From Guillardia theta CCMP2712 (taxonomy: Eukaryota > Cryptophyceae > Pyrenomonadales > Geminigeraceae), in contig NW_005434663.1 of the NCBI RefSeq assembly GCF_000315625.1, positions 986,666 through 1,050,665 of the forward strand: a DNA stretch of 64,000 nucleotides, given 5' to 3'. Below the pieces are notes generated by a model. It was given only the letters and a program-made list of their open reading frames with translations, did no database searches and was not told the origin of the DNA. Positions 41,101 through 53,727 of this stretch are shown in pieces (within the stretch, counting starts at the first letter, position 1; each line of letters begins with the position of its first letter). The position numbers and the translations under genes were made by a program.

Positions 41101-44100
41101 AAGTGTCTGCCCGAAAGTTTTTGCGGAAGGATATCAAGCAGTCCAACACTTTTCCAGGATATCAGAACCAGATCTCCTTGTCATTCAGTGTCAACTTCAA
41201 CACGACAAAGAATTCGTTCAGCCTTGTGATCTCGAATACGAGTGGGTATTTACAATCAATCAACAGCATTCAAACCATGATGAGCTCACAGTTTTCCATG
41301 TTCACTGATTTCTCTGTCATGACAATCAACGGGAAGTCAAGAATCTTTGATGGAGTTGCCAAAAAGAATGACGATCAGTTCATCTTCGCTTCGGGTCAAG
41401 AACCTATATCAGCCGGCACAGTTTATGAGTTGCTAATTACGATCGTCAACTCTCAAACTGCGAGGGAATCGCCAGCTTCCATCTATTTCTCCATCTTCGA
41501 CACCAACGTCCAGCTCACAGAGATTGCAGACAAGTTAGACGTGGCACAGAACCTTCCTGGTTGGATGCCAAAGGACTCCTTCCCTTTCAAGGTCTATCCC
41601 CCGTCCTTCCCCTACAAGATCATCGCTCAGTCTTCCCCGTACCCCGCCGCTTCCAACACCATCTCCGTCTCTCTCGCCTCTAACGTTCGGCTCATCGCCG
41701 GTACTCAGCTCGTCATCGCGGGCTTGACCGGCACCCAGACGAGCTCGTCGACGCTGGCGCTGACCCTCAAGAGCGACACGGTGCTGTTGAGCACGGGGGC
41801 GTGGGATGGAGGGAACGGGACGCTGACGCTGACGGTGGCGAGCGGGAAGGAGCTGGGCGCAGGGGCGGTCGAGACGGTACGCTTCACGATCAAGAACCCG
41901 TCGACGGCGAGGGCAGCAGCGGACGCGACGATTGCAGCGGTGGGGCAGACGGGGATCGGGGCGGAGACGATGGAGGTGAACGCGTCGTACGTACCGGGAG
42001 TAGCAGGGGCAGGGGGAGGGGACGGGAGGCCGTTGGCGGTACAGGGGGCATCGCTGGTGGTGAGGAGGATAGAGCAGAGCTCGAGCTACCCCGGAGATAT
42101 GAACTCTATCAGCGGCTATTTCATGCTAAATTTTGACGCGAGTTCTCTTGAACTGGCCATCGTTTCGCAGGGAACGGAATCGTACTTGGTGATCGAAGGA
42201 TTGCGAGGAACAGATACTGGAGACTCTGGCTCCCTTCCAGTCTCCCTTTCTTGGAAGAACTTGTCTACCATCGTCAATGGCACTTGGAATCAAAGCAAGG
42301 GAGAATTAAAGTTCCCGTTGCAGGACAGTATCTGGTACCTTGATCTTCAGTACAATTTTAGCTTCCAGATCAAGAATTCAATGACACCTGTTGTGACCAG
42401 CGCTGTTTATGTATCTTTCATGAGAGGTCAAGTAGCAATAGTGAACAAGGAGTCCTTTGGTAGCATAGCAGGTCAAGCATATCCCATCTTCATCGAGCCT
42501 CCCGGGTTCGTCAAGAAAGGTAACGTTGATTTTTGCGAGCTGCCTTTGCCTGACTCATCTGCCAGCTGTTGGGCAAACGAATCCATATCCCGGAGTCCTC
42601 AACGACATAGTCATCACTCTGCAGCCAAACACTGAGATCCCGGCGGATTCAATGTTGATTGTCCGAGGGTTTCAAGGGCTCAATCTCAGCGCTTCCATGA
42701 CATACTCCAGCCTTGTCAACTTGTTTGCTGTCAACTCCTCCTGGCCGTCAGAAGACGCTTTCAAGTTGACCACCACAAGTTCATGGCAAGTCGGGCTGGT
42801 TCAAGTCCTGTACCTGCATATCGTGAACGTAAATCGCTACCGGGCTTCTAGAACTCTGACAGTTGAAATCTATCTCAACGCCTCCGGGTCCCAAACAATC
42901 TTTTTCAACCCTCAGACTCTTATCAACGACAACACAAGCATACCTCCGGTGTTGGGAGCTTTACCGGGGGACGCGAGTCCGTTCAAGGTCCAAGCTCCCT
43001 CCTTCATTCAACCCAGAATCTCTCAGAGTTGCGCTTACCCGTCGTGTTTGAACACCTTCATGGTGTATTTTGCTCTGAACTTGCAACTCAACAGTGCAGA
43101 CAAGGACGCGATCTTGATCAAAGGTCTCGTTGGACTGACATCTGACATGTTTGTGGACTTGCGACAAGTGTCTGATGGTAATGGCGGGCATCTTCTCTTC
43201 TCCAGGGATGGACCAACAGTGTCTAGTGCACTGTGGAATCAGTCCACGTCAAGCTTGATGCTCTACGTTGCTGATGGGAAGACTGTGATGGAGAATGTTA
43301 CCTACGGCTTTCAATTTACAGGTACCAATCCCTCGGTCAGCCAACCTGCTCCTGCTATCTTTCTTGCACACGCGGGGAACAAGAAGGTTGTGAATGATCT
43401 CGAGTTCTCTTCGAGTACGGTCGGGCTGTCGTCACTCTCAGGGTTGGCAGTGGGAACTTCAACAGCGCTTCGAGTCCTTCCGCGACACTTCGAGTACAGG
43501 AAAACCAGTCAGACCACGTCATATCCAGAAGCTGTCAATGTCATCACTATCAGTCTTGTTCCCACTGTCCTGATCCCATCCGGTACCGCCTTGTCCTTCT
43601 CAGGCTTTCAGGGAGCATCCTCCCTCACCGGTGGTAACGTCAGGGTCTTCAATACCCTGCTTTCCTTCCCTCCGGTCAACGACACTGCCCAGTGGTCGGA
43701 CAGCGAGAAGTCGATGGTCACCTACGTTGCGACGGACTTCCTTCCAGGGTCTCTGCTCCGTCTCAGTTTCTCAGTCAAGAATCCTCCTTATGCACAAGAC
43801 CCTCCTCGTATTCGAGTCTTTGCCAGCCTGTCCATCGCCAACGTCACGTTCTCGGCCAACCATGGATGTCTTGAGGACGCGTTTCTCAGCTCGTTCGGAG
43901 GGGGAGGGAGAGGTTTCATTGGCCGATACGTGCTTGCTTCCAACGTCGTGGTGGTTGTCAACCGAGGGTTGGGATACACTTCCACCCCTCTGCTCGTGGT
44001 ATCCAGCGGGGGTCGCGGCTGCTCTCAAGGCGCATTCGAAGCGCACCTTGAAGGGATCTTGCTTCCCCCTCAGATCATTGACTGGGACCCAACGGGCTCA

Positions 44101-47100
44101 GCTTCGAGGACTTTGTACGTCGAGCCTCGGAGGCTGCTGACGGCAGAGGCACTACAGTCAACCTCCTCTCCAAATGCTCGCAACAGGATCACGGTTCGGT
44201 TCGCCACAAACTTTCTTGTGGACCCTGCGAGGTACAGGTACCTCCAGCTGAGCAACGTCCCGTTTGCCTACAGTGAGAGGACTGCTGTCTTCTTCGAGGG
44301 CTCGGGTAACGCAAGTCTATTCAGCGCGGGCCCCGGGTACTCGTCGGGATCGGCTTTCTTTGATCCTAAGGTGAAGACGGTGGCGACAACTTTCAGTCAG
44401 GCCCTTGAGGTCGGCAAGGTGTATGAGTTCTCCTTCTACGTGAAGAACGCAGATGTCGCCTCCAGAGGGTTCGGACTGAACTTGTCCTTCGGGGAAGTAT
44501 TGTTTGCTCCTGCAAGAATGAATACTTCCATCTCGACGTCAAGTTGCAGTTCAGCTTGCTATGACAACACGACATTCAGCAGTGTGCCATTGTCTTCGTT
44601 GACTTCTACAGCTGCCCTTGAGGTCTGCTCTTTCACCATCTACCAGGCGCAAATTCGGCAGACGAACTCTTACCCGAATGCCATGAACACAATCACCGTA
44701 CAATTCGCAGTAAACTTTGACGTCCATCGAGATGCTGTACGAGAGATCGAGATATCAGGGCTTTCAGCTTATGCCACTCCAAGTTCTGCCAGCTTGCCAC
44801 TCGCCGAGTCTTCGACTCCTCTGAAACTGGAAGCTTTTGAGAGCACGGGGAGATGGAATGCTACCTACGGTACTTTGACAGTCAAGTTGAGAGGAGCCCT
44901 GAAGCAATGCGCTATCTATTCTCTTACCTTCAACCTGACTAACTCCCCGTTCGGGAACGACTACACTGAAGCTAAGGTCTACCTGCTGTTCAGGGGCGTC
45001 GATAGTATCTCCTACATGCTCGACAGAAGCCTCTCGTGGATTGATCTGCTCAAAGGCCTTGTGGGAGATCTAGCTCCTCCCTCCGTCCGCCCGGCGAGTC
45101 TCTTGTACAATCAAGTCTATCAGTCCAGCCCCTACCCCGCAGACCTCAACGTCGTGACTGTTGAGCTCCAATTCAATGTTGACCTACCGCCGATGGTCAC
45201 CCTGACTGTTCACGGGCTGCTGGGGGAGATCGACCGATCAACGCTGGGAAGTAGCTACATCTCGATGACGGCAGACTGGAGCACAACGAGCCCGTACAGG
45301 AGCTGGAAGCAAGTGGGAACCACATTGCAGGCAGACCAAGGAAAAGCGAAGCTCACATTTCATGACAAGATACCGGAACGAGCTTTGATCCAGCTGAAAC
45401 TTTACATCTTCAACCCAAAAGTCCGCACCGAAGGCAGCGATGTCCTGCTATCGAGTGATGGCATTTGGGGAGCGGATACCAACATCAGCAGAAAACCTTC
45501 ATTCTTTCTGAGCCCTCACAGGCTGCAAGACAATCCGGATTACATCATCTGTGAGATGAAGAGAATCTTGCAAGGCTATGGTCGTCCGTTCTGGGTGTTC
45601 GCTCCAGTGCTAACGAAGCAGCAATCTGCGCAGAGCTCGACGTTTCCAGGGGCTCAGAACACGATCACATTCAGTATCTCTTCAAACTCCCGCATAGCAG
45701 ATTGTGAGATTTCAATTTACAGCCCTATAGGTTGGATGAGCCACGCTAATGACACTTCTGTCCAAGTGCTTGTTGGGTCCTCAACACTCACCTCGCGTCT
45801 CGCGTTTCTCAACAACACGCTACAAGTTTCGATGAAGAACAGCAGCGTCATTGGAGCCCTCCAGCTCTTTGAGTTCTCCGTTATCTTCACCAACCTGATT
45901 CCCACAGGAAGCATTCATCCCAACACGACCTTCCAGCTCACGGTCTGCGACTTCTTGGCCACCCAGCCCATGAATGCTCCGACGTCAGCCCTTCCAAACA
46001 TCCCGGGATCAGTGGAAGGGGATCAATTCCCTTTCAAGGTCTATCCCCCGTCCTTCCCCTACAAGATCATCGCTCAGTCTTCCCCGTACCCCGCCGCTTC
46101 CAACACCATCTCCGTCTCTCTCGCCTCTAACGTTCGGCTCATCGCCGGTACTCAGCTCGTCATCGCGGGCTTGACCGGCACCCAGACGAGCTCGTCGACG
46201 CTAGCGCTGACCCTCAAGAGCGACACGGTGCTGTTGAGCACGGGGGCGTGGGATGGAGGGAACGGGACGCTGACGCTGACGGTGGCGAGCGGGAAGGAGC
46301 TGGGCGCAGGGGCGGTCGAGACGGTACGCTTCACGATCAAGAACCCGTCGACGGCGAGGGCAGCAGCGGACGCGACGATTGCAGCGGTGGGGCAGACGGG
46401 GATCGGGGCGGAGACGATGGAGGTGAACGCGTCGTACGTACCGGGAGTAGCAGGGGCAGGGGGAGGGGACGGGAGGCCGTTGGCGGTACAGGGGGCATCG
46501 CTGGTGGTGAGGAGGATAGAGCAGAGCTCGAGCTACCCCGGAGACTTGACGACTTTGACTGTTGTGCTGGCTACGAACTTTGACTACACTACGACAGGTA
46601 ATACAAAGTTAAACATCATGTCGACCTACTGGGACCAAGTGACCTCTTTGACTCTGAATAGCAATACGCTGTTGAGCTCATGCTCTTATTCGAGTCCCAG
46701 CCTTGTTTGCAGTTTCAACTCTGGGGTTTCGTTTGTAAGCGCAACGGAGTACACTTTCTCTCTGTCGGCAAAGAACAAGTTTGTTGTGAACGGGGTCAAA
46801 GCTCAAGATTTCTCGATTTCTTTGACGCCAATCACATCAAGTTTGCAAATGACTTCAACTAGTCCTATTGGGATCTTGAGTCCCACTGTGACAATAGCGA
46901 ACATCGGGCAGTCTATCCCGTTCCCTGCTTTTCAGAACACAGTGACCGTCACATTTCAGTCGAACGCACGTTTGGATGATCAGTTGACAATCACCCTTTT
47001 CAACTTACAAAACGCATTATTTCCCTCTACCATCGTCACGTCAGCCTATGCTAACTTTTCCTACCCGTCCTTTAGTGCAGCGACGAAATCAGCAACAACT

Positions 47101-50100
47101 GACGATGTTTCCTTCACCATCGCACCTGGAGCAAGTCTGCTGCCAAACGTCATCTACGCCTGGTCCTTCCAGATTACGAATCCTGTGAAAGAGCAGGGCG
47201 CTCCCGTTATCACATTGAGGGTCGTGGGCTCCACCTACCCCGAAGGATTCGGTGCAACCGTGACCCCGTCCACCTCCATCGCAGCTGAGCAATGCCTCGT
47301 CATCGTTAAGTTTGATATGACAGTCGTGCAGGACGAGGTGCAGCCGTACGCCAACAACAAGATCACTGTGCGGATGCGCTCCCGCATCATTCCAGACGCG
47401 ACCACACTCTTCACCATCTCAAACTTGGTCGGGGCGACAGCAGTCGGGCTGCAGGGCACATCCCTCATGGTCAGCGACGCGTCTGACGGATGCAACAATC
47501 AGAATCTCTTTGCGGTCAACTCCGCTCAAGGTTACGGCACATGGGTGGACGCGGCGAAATCCCTTACCCTTAAGGTGGCTCAAGACGTGACTTACGATGC
47601 GGTCAACCTGTCGTTTGTCGTTGCAAACCCTCCAGTCGGGCAGCGAGGGCCTTCGTTAACGATCTCACTGAACAGGAAGGGGGTAAACATCTTCAGCATT
47701 CCCATCGTCTTCATCCCGCCCACCATCAACTACTGTTTCGACGATCCGATCTGCATTCCTGGATCGAGGCAGAATGACACAAAACCCTTAAACGTGTATG
47801 ACTTTCCCCGGTTTACCTACATCGCCGTTGGGCAGACCACGCATCTCCCCTCGAGATCGAGCACGTTGACGATCTCCCTTCAGATGAATGTCGTGCTGTC
47901 TCAGACTCTGAACGCCTACATCGAGATCACCGATCTTGTTCTTGTGGACATGCCAACGAAAATTTATGCAACCGGTGAGTCTGACATGAGCTGTTGCTGA
48001 TACCTTTCCTGACTCGTCTCAGACGCGTCCACCTTCAAGGCTTGCGTGACTTGCGCGACCTCTACTGTCTACTGGGACAACATGAAGAAGAAACTGACGT
48101 AAGACCTTCATATTCCGTCCCGTCTCCTGTGACCCTCTTCCCTCTCGCAGCCTCTACGTCGCTACGACGTTCCAGAAGTTGACAGCCAGCTATTACATCC
48201 TGTCCTTGGCCGTCATGAACAGCAACATCTCTGACGTCTACCCCAAGGTGCCGGTGCAGGCAATCGCCATCAACACGGCTCAAACGGGGTCGGAAGCTGA
48301 CAGCAGCAGGCTTCAGACGCTCTTCTTCGGCCTGGGCTTCACTTGGTTGAGGACGAGGGTCATCGGGCAGAGCAACCCTTACCCCGAGCAGCGAAACACC
48401 CTCACCATCACTCTAGCCGTCAGCTCCAACATCTCCTCCTCCGCCCAGCCTCTCATCTCCATCACTTGCCTGCTGGGCAAGAGCTGGGGTTCGACCTTGG
48501 TGACCTTGCAGGACCCAACGGGACAGAACTTTGACAAGATGTTTGCCGACAAGTCCAGCTCGGGGACACCTGGGCAGGCGAACTGGGATGGAGCCCAGTA
48601 CACGCTGTCTTTCTTCCTCGTGCAGGACTGGAACTCTGACAGGCAGGTCATCCTGAGTTTCACGATGATGAACAAGAGGAGCTACGAGGCAACTGCCATG
48701 TGCAGCTCCAACGCTCTCTACATCCAGTTCGCTCCTCCTCAATCTGACGAGCTCATCAAACACCAGGGTACCATCAGCCTGACCGAGTTCAACTACGACC
48801 TCTCCTCTATCCCACTCGTGGTCGGCGGTAAAGTGGGCGATGCGGACCCACGGGTAATCTACCAGTACGGCTTCACTTTTCTCTCCATCTCCCAGTCCAA
48901 CCCAACCCCAAGGGAGAACAGCACAATCACCTTCAGCTTCTCCTCCAGCCTCCCGCTCGACTCTGGCTCTGCCATCTTCCTATCCTTCCACCCGATGACC
49001 TCTCAGTTCGTCTGGATGGACGACTCCGGTGTGAAGCCAATCCAGGAAAGCACCAGCAGCACCAGTCACTTCTCCTCCTCCTACCTCGACTTCCGGGCTG
49101 GCACTCTTTGCTGGAACTCCGGGAGGGATGGGGTAGCAGTCCCGCACATGGTTCTCTACCTAACATCGATGATCAACGCATCTGTCATCTACAACATCTC
49201 CTTCAACTTCACCAACCCAGCACAGACGCAGGACACGGTGCTGACTAACGCGACCATCAAGTCGGTCACAAACTCTTCGCTGCGGCAGGAGTGCTCGCTC
49301 GCAAACTCGTGGGGAATCTGCTCCTCCTGCCTTGAGATCCCTTCTAAGCAAGTGGATACGCCATCAAGCGTGAGAGCTGTCCTGAGGATTCTAGCGGGCT
49401 ATGTTGAGACGAAGATCGGCCAATCCAGTCCCCTTCCTTCAGCTATCAACACGCTCACTGTCACCCTGGAGGTCAACAACCAGCTCGACGCAGGAGCAAA
49501 GGTCACTCTGTCGGGGTTGCGAGGAGCCTATCCCTTGAAGGGCTTCGACATCAACACCAACTACCCGGTAAGAAAACTGGATCTCTTTCCCCCGTCCTCT
49601 GCTGCCCTTCTCCTCCTCTCCCTCCGTCCTGGGTCTCCCTGTTCCCTTGGTCTTCCTCCTCTCCTCTCCTCTCCTCTCCTCTCCTCTCCTCTCCTCTCCT
49701 CTCCTCTCCTCTCCTCTCCTCTCCTCTCCTCTCCTCTCCTCTCCTCTCCTCTCCTCTCCTCTCCTCTCCTCTCCTCTCCTCTCCGCTACCCTCCCATCCC
49801 ATCACCTCTCATCTCTCCGCTACCCTCCCATCCCATCACCTCTCATCTCTCCGCTACCCTCCCATCCCATCACTTCTCATCTCTCCGCTACCCTCCCATC
49901 CCATCACTTCTCATCTCTCCGCTACCCTCCCATCCCATTCCCTCTCATCTCTCCTACCTTCTCATCTTCGTCTTCACCCTACACAACTCTGACGCTTCCT
50001 ACCAGATCTCCGGATCGGGCTGGGACTCATCCATGGGAAGCGCTAAGTGGTTCTCCCCGACCGTTGGCTCTCCTTACCTGGTCGTCACTCTGTCCAAGAA

Positions 50101-53100
50101 GCTCGTCAACGCCAACACCTTTGCCAAGTCCTACATGCTCGGCCCCTTCCAGTTCCAGGTAGTCAACGGGGTCCTAGCCCAGCTGCCCCCGAGCATTTTC
50201 GTCAGCGCGACGATGCCGATGGTGGATGGAGAACAGACGGTGCTGCCGCTGAGGAACATGACAACGCCTGAGATCCCGCTAGCTCCTTTGTTTCTTCAGA
50301 AGGTCTTCGTCCTCGCCAACGTCGGCCAGTCCGACGGCTCCCCAGCCCTACAGAACGTCATCACCGTCACTCTGCAGACCAACTTCCTTCTCCCAGCTGG
50401 GTCCCAGCTGACGTTCGGGGTGGGGACTGACCAGAGAAATGACGGGTTTGTGGGAGCCGTTTACCCCAAGGGTCCCATCGCGATCCAGGATGGAGGAGCA
50501 GGAGCAGGAGCAGGAGCAGGGTCCAGCTACTTCAGCTCAGCGGTCTGCGGAGAACAAGAGAACGCGACATTCTACGGGAAAGGCTACTGGTGTCCGGGGC
50601 TCTCGCAGACTTGTCCTTGCAACAAGTATGCGACGAAGCATCTGGTGGTGAAGACAGCCCAGCCGATAGCTCCCTGCACACGAGACGACTCCTTGCTCGC
50701 CTGCATGCTCGAGAACTCCTCCTACGTGGTGTTTTCCTTTCAGGTCTGACACTTGAAAAGCTTGTTGCCGCAACCTCCTCTTGTTGCCGCATCTTCTTGT
50801 AGCATAAGTTTTTGTCTTTGACTCTAGTGTTCTGTCTCTCATGTGAACAGTCTCTTCGTTGCGTTCTCTCTCTCGTTCCTCTGCATCTCCTAACATGCCC
50901 TGCCAGGTCGTCAACCCATACCTCACCAAGGGACAGAGCCCCCCCAGGATCGTCCTGCGTGCTGCTGACGTCACCGTGCAAGACAGGCTGATGAAGACTT
51001 GCTCCTCTCCCCCTGTCTACATGAGCAGCTCCCTCGACGCGTGCGAGACTCTTCCTCCTCCCATTGCTGCTCCTCTGCGCATCTATCCCAAGTTCTACTG
51101 CTACCTCCAGCCGGATCCTACCTCCCCTCTTTTCTCCCCCTTCTCAGGATCGAGTTTCTGTGGGACACAAGGAGCAAGCCCTGTCTCTGCTGTCTGCGCC
51201 TTGAACGACACGGCAGCCTACAGCTACTACAACCAGACGCTCCGAGCTCTCTTCCAGGGCCTCGTCCTCTCCTCCTCCAACGTCATCGGGCCGAATATGT
51301 TCGACGGCACCCAGCTCAACTGCTACACCAACTTCACCTCCATGTGCACAGATGCTGGGGGCACCCTCTCCTCCTCCTTCGCGCAGACGTTCGGCACGAG
51401 CGGCTGCTGCTCGAGCGTGTTCGGGCGCCTGAAACGGAGCTCCTTGCCAGGGGAGGCGACAGCCTCGCTCCTCCTCCCAGGTTTCCCAACTGTTGACAAG
51501 TACAAGGTGGACCTGGGAATGTGCCGGACGGACGACGACTGCAAGAATATCGACCCTGAGAGGACCGGGTACGTGGACTACACTTCCACCTCCTCCTTCA
51601 ACACAGGCATCCCCAACATCATGGTGTGCTGCGACGCTTGTCAAAGTCTCATGTCAACGGTCTGCTCCATCGGCAACTCCTCGGCCGCCTCGTACTGCAG
51701 GCTCTACTTCCGCTGCTCTCCAACGAGGCCGTGCTTCGGAGCGATCAACCTTGCTCCTACCACCACACCACTAGGTCAGCCCACACTCTGTCACTTCTTC
51801 CTGCCTCCTCCTCCTTCTCGTTTCCTCCTCCTGCTTTCATCTCACCACGTAAACAGAGACAACGCCTCCTCCTCCACCGCCGCCCCCCCCTCCTCCTCCT
51901 CAGGTAACGCCGTCAGTCGCTCGCATCTCGATCCTCACCAGCTCTGGCAGGAGATGTCACCTCCTCCATACGTCGTCGTGACCTTCAGGATCGCCAACTT
52001 CGGCCTCTTGTCCTTCTCTCAGGACGTCAAGCAGAAGATCCTCAACGACCTCGCCTCCTTCCTCGGCTACGACGCCGTCCAGCTCCTTCAGGTCATCTCG
52101 GCGCAGGAGGTGAACACGCGGAGGAGCTCGGAGGCAACGAGGCAGAGGCATCAAGAGCAGCAGCAGAAGGAGGAGGAAGATGAGGCATACAGCCTCCTTG
52201 CCGTCTCTCTGCAGTTCGTTGTCAGGATCGTCGTCATGAACTCAGCCCAGGCGTTCCAAGTCGCCAAGACACTGTTCGACGGGTCGAGGAGCGGCCAACT
52301 GCAGCAGGCCTTCACCAGCGTCTCGCTCACCATCGGGCTAGTCAACGTCACTGCCTTCGACAGCACCCAGCAGCACATCTCCCTCGTCGGAGCCAACGTC
52401 CCGCCCATGTACATCAACCCCTGCGCGTCAATCCCTTACTCGCAGGACCTCCATGACCAGTTCTGCTCAAACACCTTCCTCAGCCTAAGTCCTGCTGACA
52501 CCCAGGAGGCGATCAGCATGTGCCAGGGCCTGGACGGCTGCTGCTACCAGAACCAGTCTGGACTCTCCTCCTCTCAGCTCTGCCGGGCCTGTGCTGACTG
52601 CGCCAACGGGTCTTATCCCTGCGGCACCTGCTGCTTCGCTCCTGTCCGTCGGAGGTCTCGACGAGCAGATGAGACTTGCAACCCAGACGTAGCGATGTGA
52701 GTGACTGAATCACTTCNNNNNNNNNNNNNNNNNNNNNNNNNNNNNNNNNNNNNNNNNNNNNNNNNNNNNNNNNNNNNNNNNNNNNNNNNNNNNNNNNNNN
52801 NNNNNNNNNNNNNNNNCTATATGGCTCCTTTCTCTGACTCGCCTGACCATGGGTTTCAGTGATGCCGGCTGGTGCTCCTGCGACTTCATCGCAAGTTTGG
52901 CTCCCAGTCCCATCATCTCCAAGCCGCTCCTCTACTCCATCATCTCCATCTCCACCTTCATCGGCATCGGCATCCTCACCAAGCTCGGTTTCGATGTCGT
53001 AGAGAGGAGGTTGTTCCGCCGACAGAGAGAGCGAGCAGCTGCATTCAAAGCAGCACAGGTCGAACTGGGGTTCATGCTGCAAACAGACGAGGAAGACTAG
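32194..53100 (+). CDS. Giant type I membrane protein with about 35 'QSNPxPGxxNTITV' units
   Basis: Sixteen exons: 32194-35991, 36142-36802, 36957-37309, 37358-38839, 38891-38926, 38975-39841, 39892-39988, 40039-42519, 42566-47974, 48023-48098, 48151-49567, 50006-50743, 50907-51774, 51857-51903, 51942-52696, 52860-53100. They sum to 19,326 nt, exactly 6,442 codons. The N-terminus is a signal peptide (MRGEVALVLLAMVVGGTKG). About 35 units of 150-180 residues follow; each opens with an aromatic-x-Q-[ST]-[NS]-x-x-P-G-x-x-N-[TD]-I-[TV]-[VI] motif, then an alternating hydrophobic strand, S-G-L-x-G, a Trp/Gly turn and a second strand ending N-P, a texture typical of beta-sandwich domains. Residues about 140-480 are a Cys and N-x-[ST]-rich insert. 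Exons 13-15 are Cys-rich, with a polyproline spacer and a module ending FQVAKTLFDGS that resembles a SEA-like fold. A single transmembrane helix (PLLYSIISISTFIGIGIL) and a basic tail end the protein. The last intron contains an assembly gap, so a small exon could be missing. Likely cell-surface or periplast adhesion protein; no family name known to me. Confidence 0.85.
32690..33610 (+). other. Cys/Asn-rich insert of the giant protein
   Basis: Within exon 1. Cysteines occur about every 5-10 residues, interleaved with many N-x-[ST] glycosylation sites, and the segment ends in three short repeats of the form L-C-x(5)-C-T-x-x-G-V-C. Base composition is visibly A+T-richer than the flanking exon. 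Confidence 0.75.
41580..42097 (+). repeat. 518-bp internal duplication, copy A
   Basis: Aligns base for base with 46027-46544 at an offset of 4,447; I see one substitution (acgctggcg versus acgctagcg). Codes for the same 172 residues, from FPFKVYPPSFPYKIIAQSS to EQSSSYPGD. From 41785 on, the coding strand is strikingly G-rich with GCG/ACG/GGG codons, unlike neighbouring units. Confidence 0.95.
46027..46544 (+). repeat. 518-bp internal duplication, copy B
   Basis: Partner of 41580-42097. Flanks on both sides diverge at once (different residues follow SYPGD), so the boundaries are sharp and do not fall at unit edges. Confidence 0.95.
49568..50005 (+). repeat. Repeat-filled intron of the giant gene
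   Basis: A 438-nt intron, in frame and stop-free, holding a (CTCTC)n run at about 49656-49783 and then five copies of a 34-bp unit (ctctccgctaccctcccatc plus ccatcacctctcat). Read as protein it is Leu/Ser/Pro only, which argues against coding. Confidence 0.8.
52717..52816. other. Assembly gap (100 N)
   Basis: Lies between the donor at 52697 and the acceptor before 52860 of the giant gene. Confidence 0.99.
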
Positions 53101-53727
53101 AAGGAGGAGGCAGAGGAGGTACAGGTACAGGTAGTTCAGTTTACTCTACATTACATCTTCATCTTCAACCTCTGCAATCTATCTCTTCCTTACACCTCCT
53201 CTCGGTCTTCGCCATCGGCGTTGTCTGGCACAAAGTCTCCCTGCACCAGCGTCAGCAGCCTCTTCCCTTTCACCGTCTCATACCGAAGCTTCCTCAAGAG
53301 GGTGCAGCCCGTCCTCCTCCTGTCCGTCGTCGTCCTGAACGAAGTCGTCCTGCCCGTCGTCTTCCTGCACGAAGTCGTCCTGCCCTTCCTCCTCCTGCTG
53401 CAGGTAAGAATCTGCTCACGGCGTCAGCTCCTGGCCCTCAGCCTCCAGTGCTGCGACCTTGCGCCGAGTCTTGCTCCACCAGCGGCTCTAGCTGATCTCC
53501 CAGCATCTGCTGACAACATTTGACAACCTATTGACAAGGTCGCGAGGGATGTCAAACCTCGTCATGCTCGTGGTAACGGTCGTCGAAGGTTTCATTCTGA
53601 TCGCACGGTCAGAGCAGGTCGAAGAAAAGAGTCAAAGATGTCACATGCGCATGCTCCATCATGTCCTGTCCCCTCATGCCTGCGCCAACAGGATAAGAGG
53701 CTGGAAGAGGAGGAAGAAGTAACATAC
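53101..53727. other. 3' spacer; probable unresolved last exons of PPP1R42
   Basis: The minus strand holds an acidic frame at about 53290-53402 built from a near-repeat (GQDDFVQEDDGQDDFVQDDD) and other short frames. They may be 3' exons of the neighbouring minus gene, but I could not join them in phase with confidence. Plus-strand frames here look like shadows. Confidence 0.4.

Noticed and set aside
42526-48000. Separate 1,824-codon gene
   Set aside because: Begins within a 46-nt intron and is continuous with the repeat series on both sides.
49551-49805. Coding antisense frame (GEERR repeats)
   Set aside because: Reverse of the CTCTC minisatellite in an intron.
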